From the NCBI RefSeq assembly GCF_027922145.1, contig NZ_BSFC01000035.1, positions 34,268-98,267 of the forward strand: a stretch of 64,000 nt of DNA, given 5' to 3'. The position numbers and the translations under genes were made by a program. Under the pieces are notes generated by a model that did not search any database, was not told where the DNA came from, and worked only from the letters and a program-made list of their open reading frames with translations. Shown one piece after another: positions 63,789 through 64,000 of this stretch. The DNA is from Novosphingobium resinovorum. GTDB taxonomy: Bacteria > Pseudomonadota > Alphaproteobacteria > Sphingomonadales > Sphingomonadaceae. How positions within the stretch are numbered: position 1 is the stretch's first letter; each line of letters opens with the position of its first letter.

Positions 63789-64000
63789 CGCGAAAGGCCC
63801 GGCTGGAGACGGTCGGGCCATGCGTTTCCGGGCATGATCGTGCCAAACCCGCGCAAATCCGGCCTTTGCGTTGAAAATGAACTTTTTTTGAAATTAGTGT
63901 TTGACCGACTCACTTGGTGGCCTTAGAGGCCGCTTCACCGCAGCGAAGCACGCTTCTGCTACGGTCGCCAACACAGACGGACAGCTAGTTCCCCCGATCG
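63789..64000 (+). promoter_or_regulatory. Strong promoter with UP-like element, probably of a stable-RNA operon leaving the window
   Basis: After the flavoprotein stop there is a weak hairpin GGCCCGGC/GTCGGGCC (63796-63819), then an AT-rich run with seven T (about 63870-63899), a -35-like TTGACC (63901-63906), a 16-bp spacer and TTAGAG (63923-63928). The 70 bp beyond contain no start codon with a ribosome-binding site and form small hairpins (GCTTC/GAAGC at about 63932-63949). This is the look of an rRNA leader. No rRNA sequence itself lies inside the window, so the call rests on promoter form. Confidence 0.45.

Overview
The window is GC-rich, tightly packed DNA from an alphaproteobacterium, most likely a sphingomonad (Novosphingobium, Sphingobium or a relative). 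This is judged from an RPA-type replication initiator, three large TonB-dependent receptors, a DUF6356 protein and the general gene style. No database search was possible. The left end is the replication and partition locus of a second replicon: the 5' end of a parA-like gene (1-280, minus), an iteron-bearing origin (about 366-721) and repA (818-2146). The right end holds a strong AT-flanked promoter with no ORF behind it, as expected for a stable-RNA operon. If that reading is right, the replicon is a chromid or megaplasmid.

Layout. 2.2-9.2 kb: LysR regulator divergent from an RND efflux operon (pump, adaptor, outer-membrane channel). 9.2-12.8 kb: a winged-helix-like protein of unknown role and a TonB receptor. 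12.9-16.2 kb: LysR and a glutathione-dependent formaldehyde detoxification operon (adhC, a VOC protein, fghA). 16.2-17.3 kb: RES/Xre toxin-antitoxin pair. 17.7-31.9 kb: a long, translationally coupled catabolic operon (IclR, amidohydrolase, MHS transporter, M14 peptidase, Nit-type amidase, creatininase-like hydrolase, RraA-like protein, Lrp, PLP C-S lyase, TonB receptor, TauE/SafE exporter, DUF6356). 31.9-43.3 kb: a second peptide locus (Lrp, metzincin-type protease, TonB receptor, two M20 amidohydrolases, D-amino-acid dehydrogenase). 43.3-47.1 kb: diguanylate cyclase, and an SDR divergent from a LysR. 47.1-49.2 kb: DUF3649-PepSY-DUF3325 iron-type membrane operon. 49.4-55.4 kb: glgX-treZ-treY trehalose operon. 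55.7-63.8 kb: ChrA, ferredoxin-NADP reductase with a small partner, a GH3 glycosidase, DoxX, an Rrf2 regulator and an NDH-2-like flavoprotein.

How the genes fit together. The two central loci look like a scavenging system for peptides or amides. Outer-membrane receptors import the substrate, exported peptidases and amidohydrolases cut it, and inner-membrane carriers move the products. Cytoplasmic amidases, a C-S lyase and a D-amino-acid dehydrogenase would finish the job. A sulfite/sulfur exporter and two Lrp-type sensors suggest that sulfur-containing or D-amino acids are among the products.

Main non-coding signals: the iteron family, including a perfect 18-bp copy inside the dadA-like gene 42 kb from the origin; a roughly 21-bp-periodic array of GTGTCACCTT-type sites upstream of glgX, with a related inverted repeat upstream of the 9.2-kb gene; and three families of palindromic repeats, one of which lies in frame in the candidate 5' coding region of the second M20 gene.
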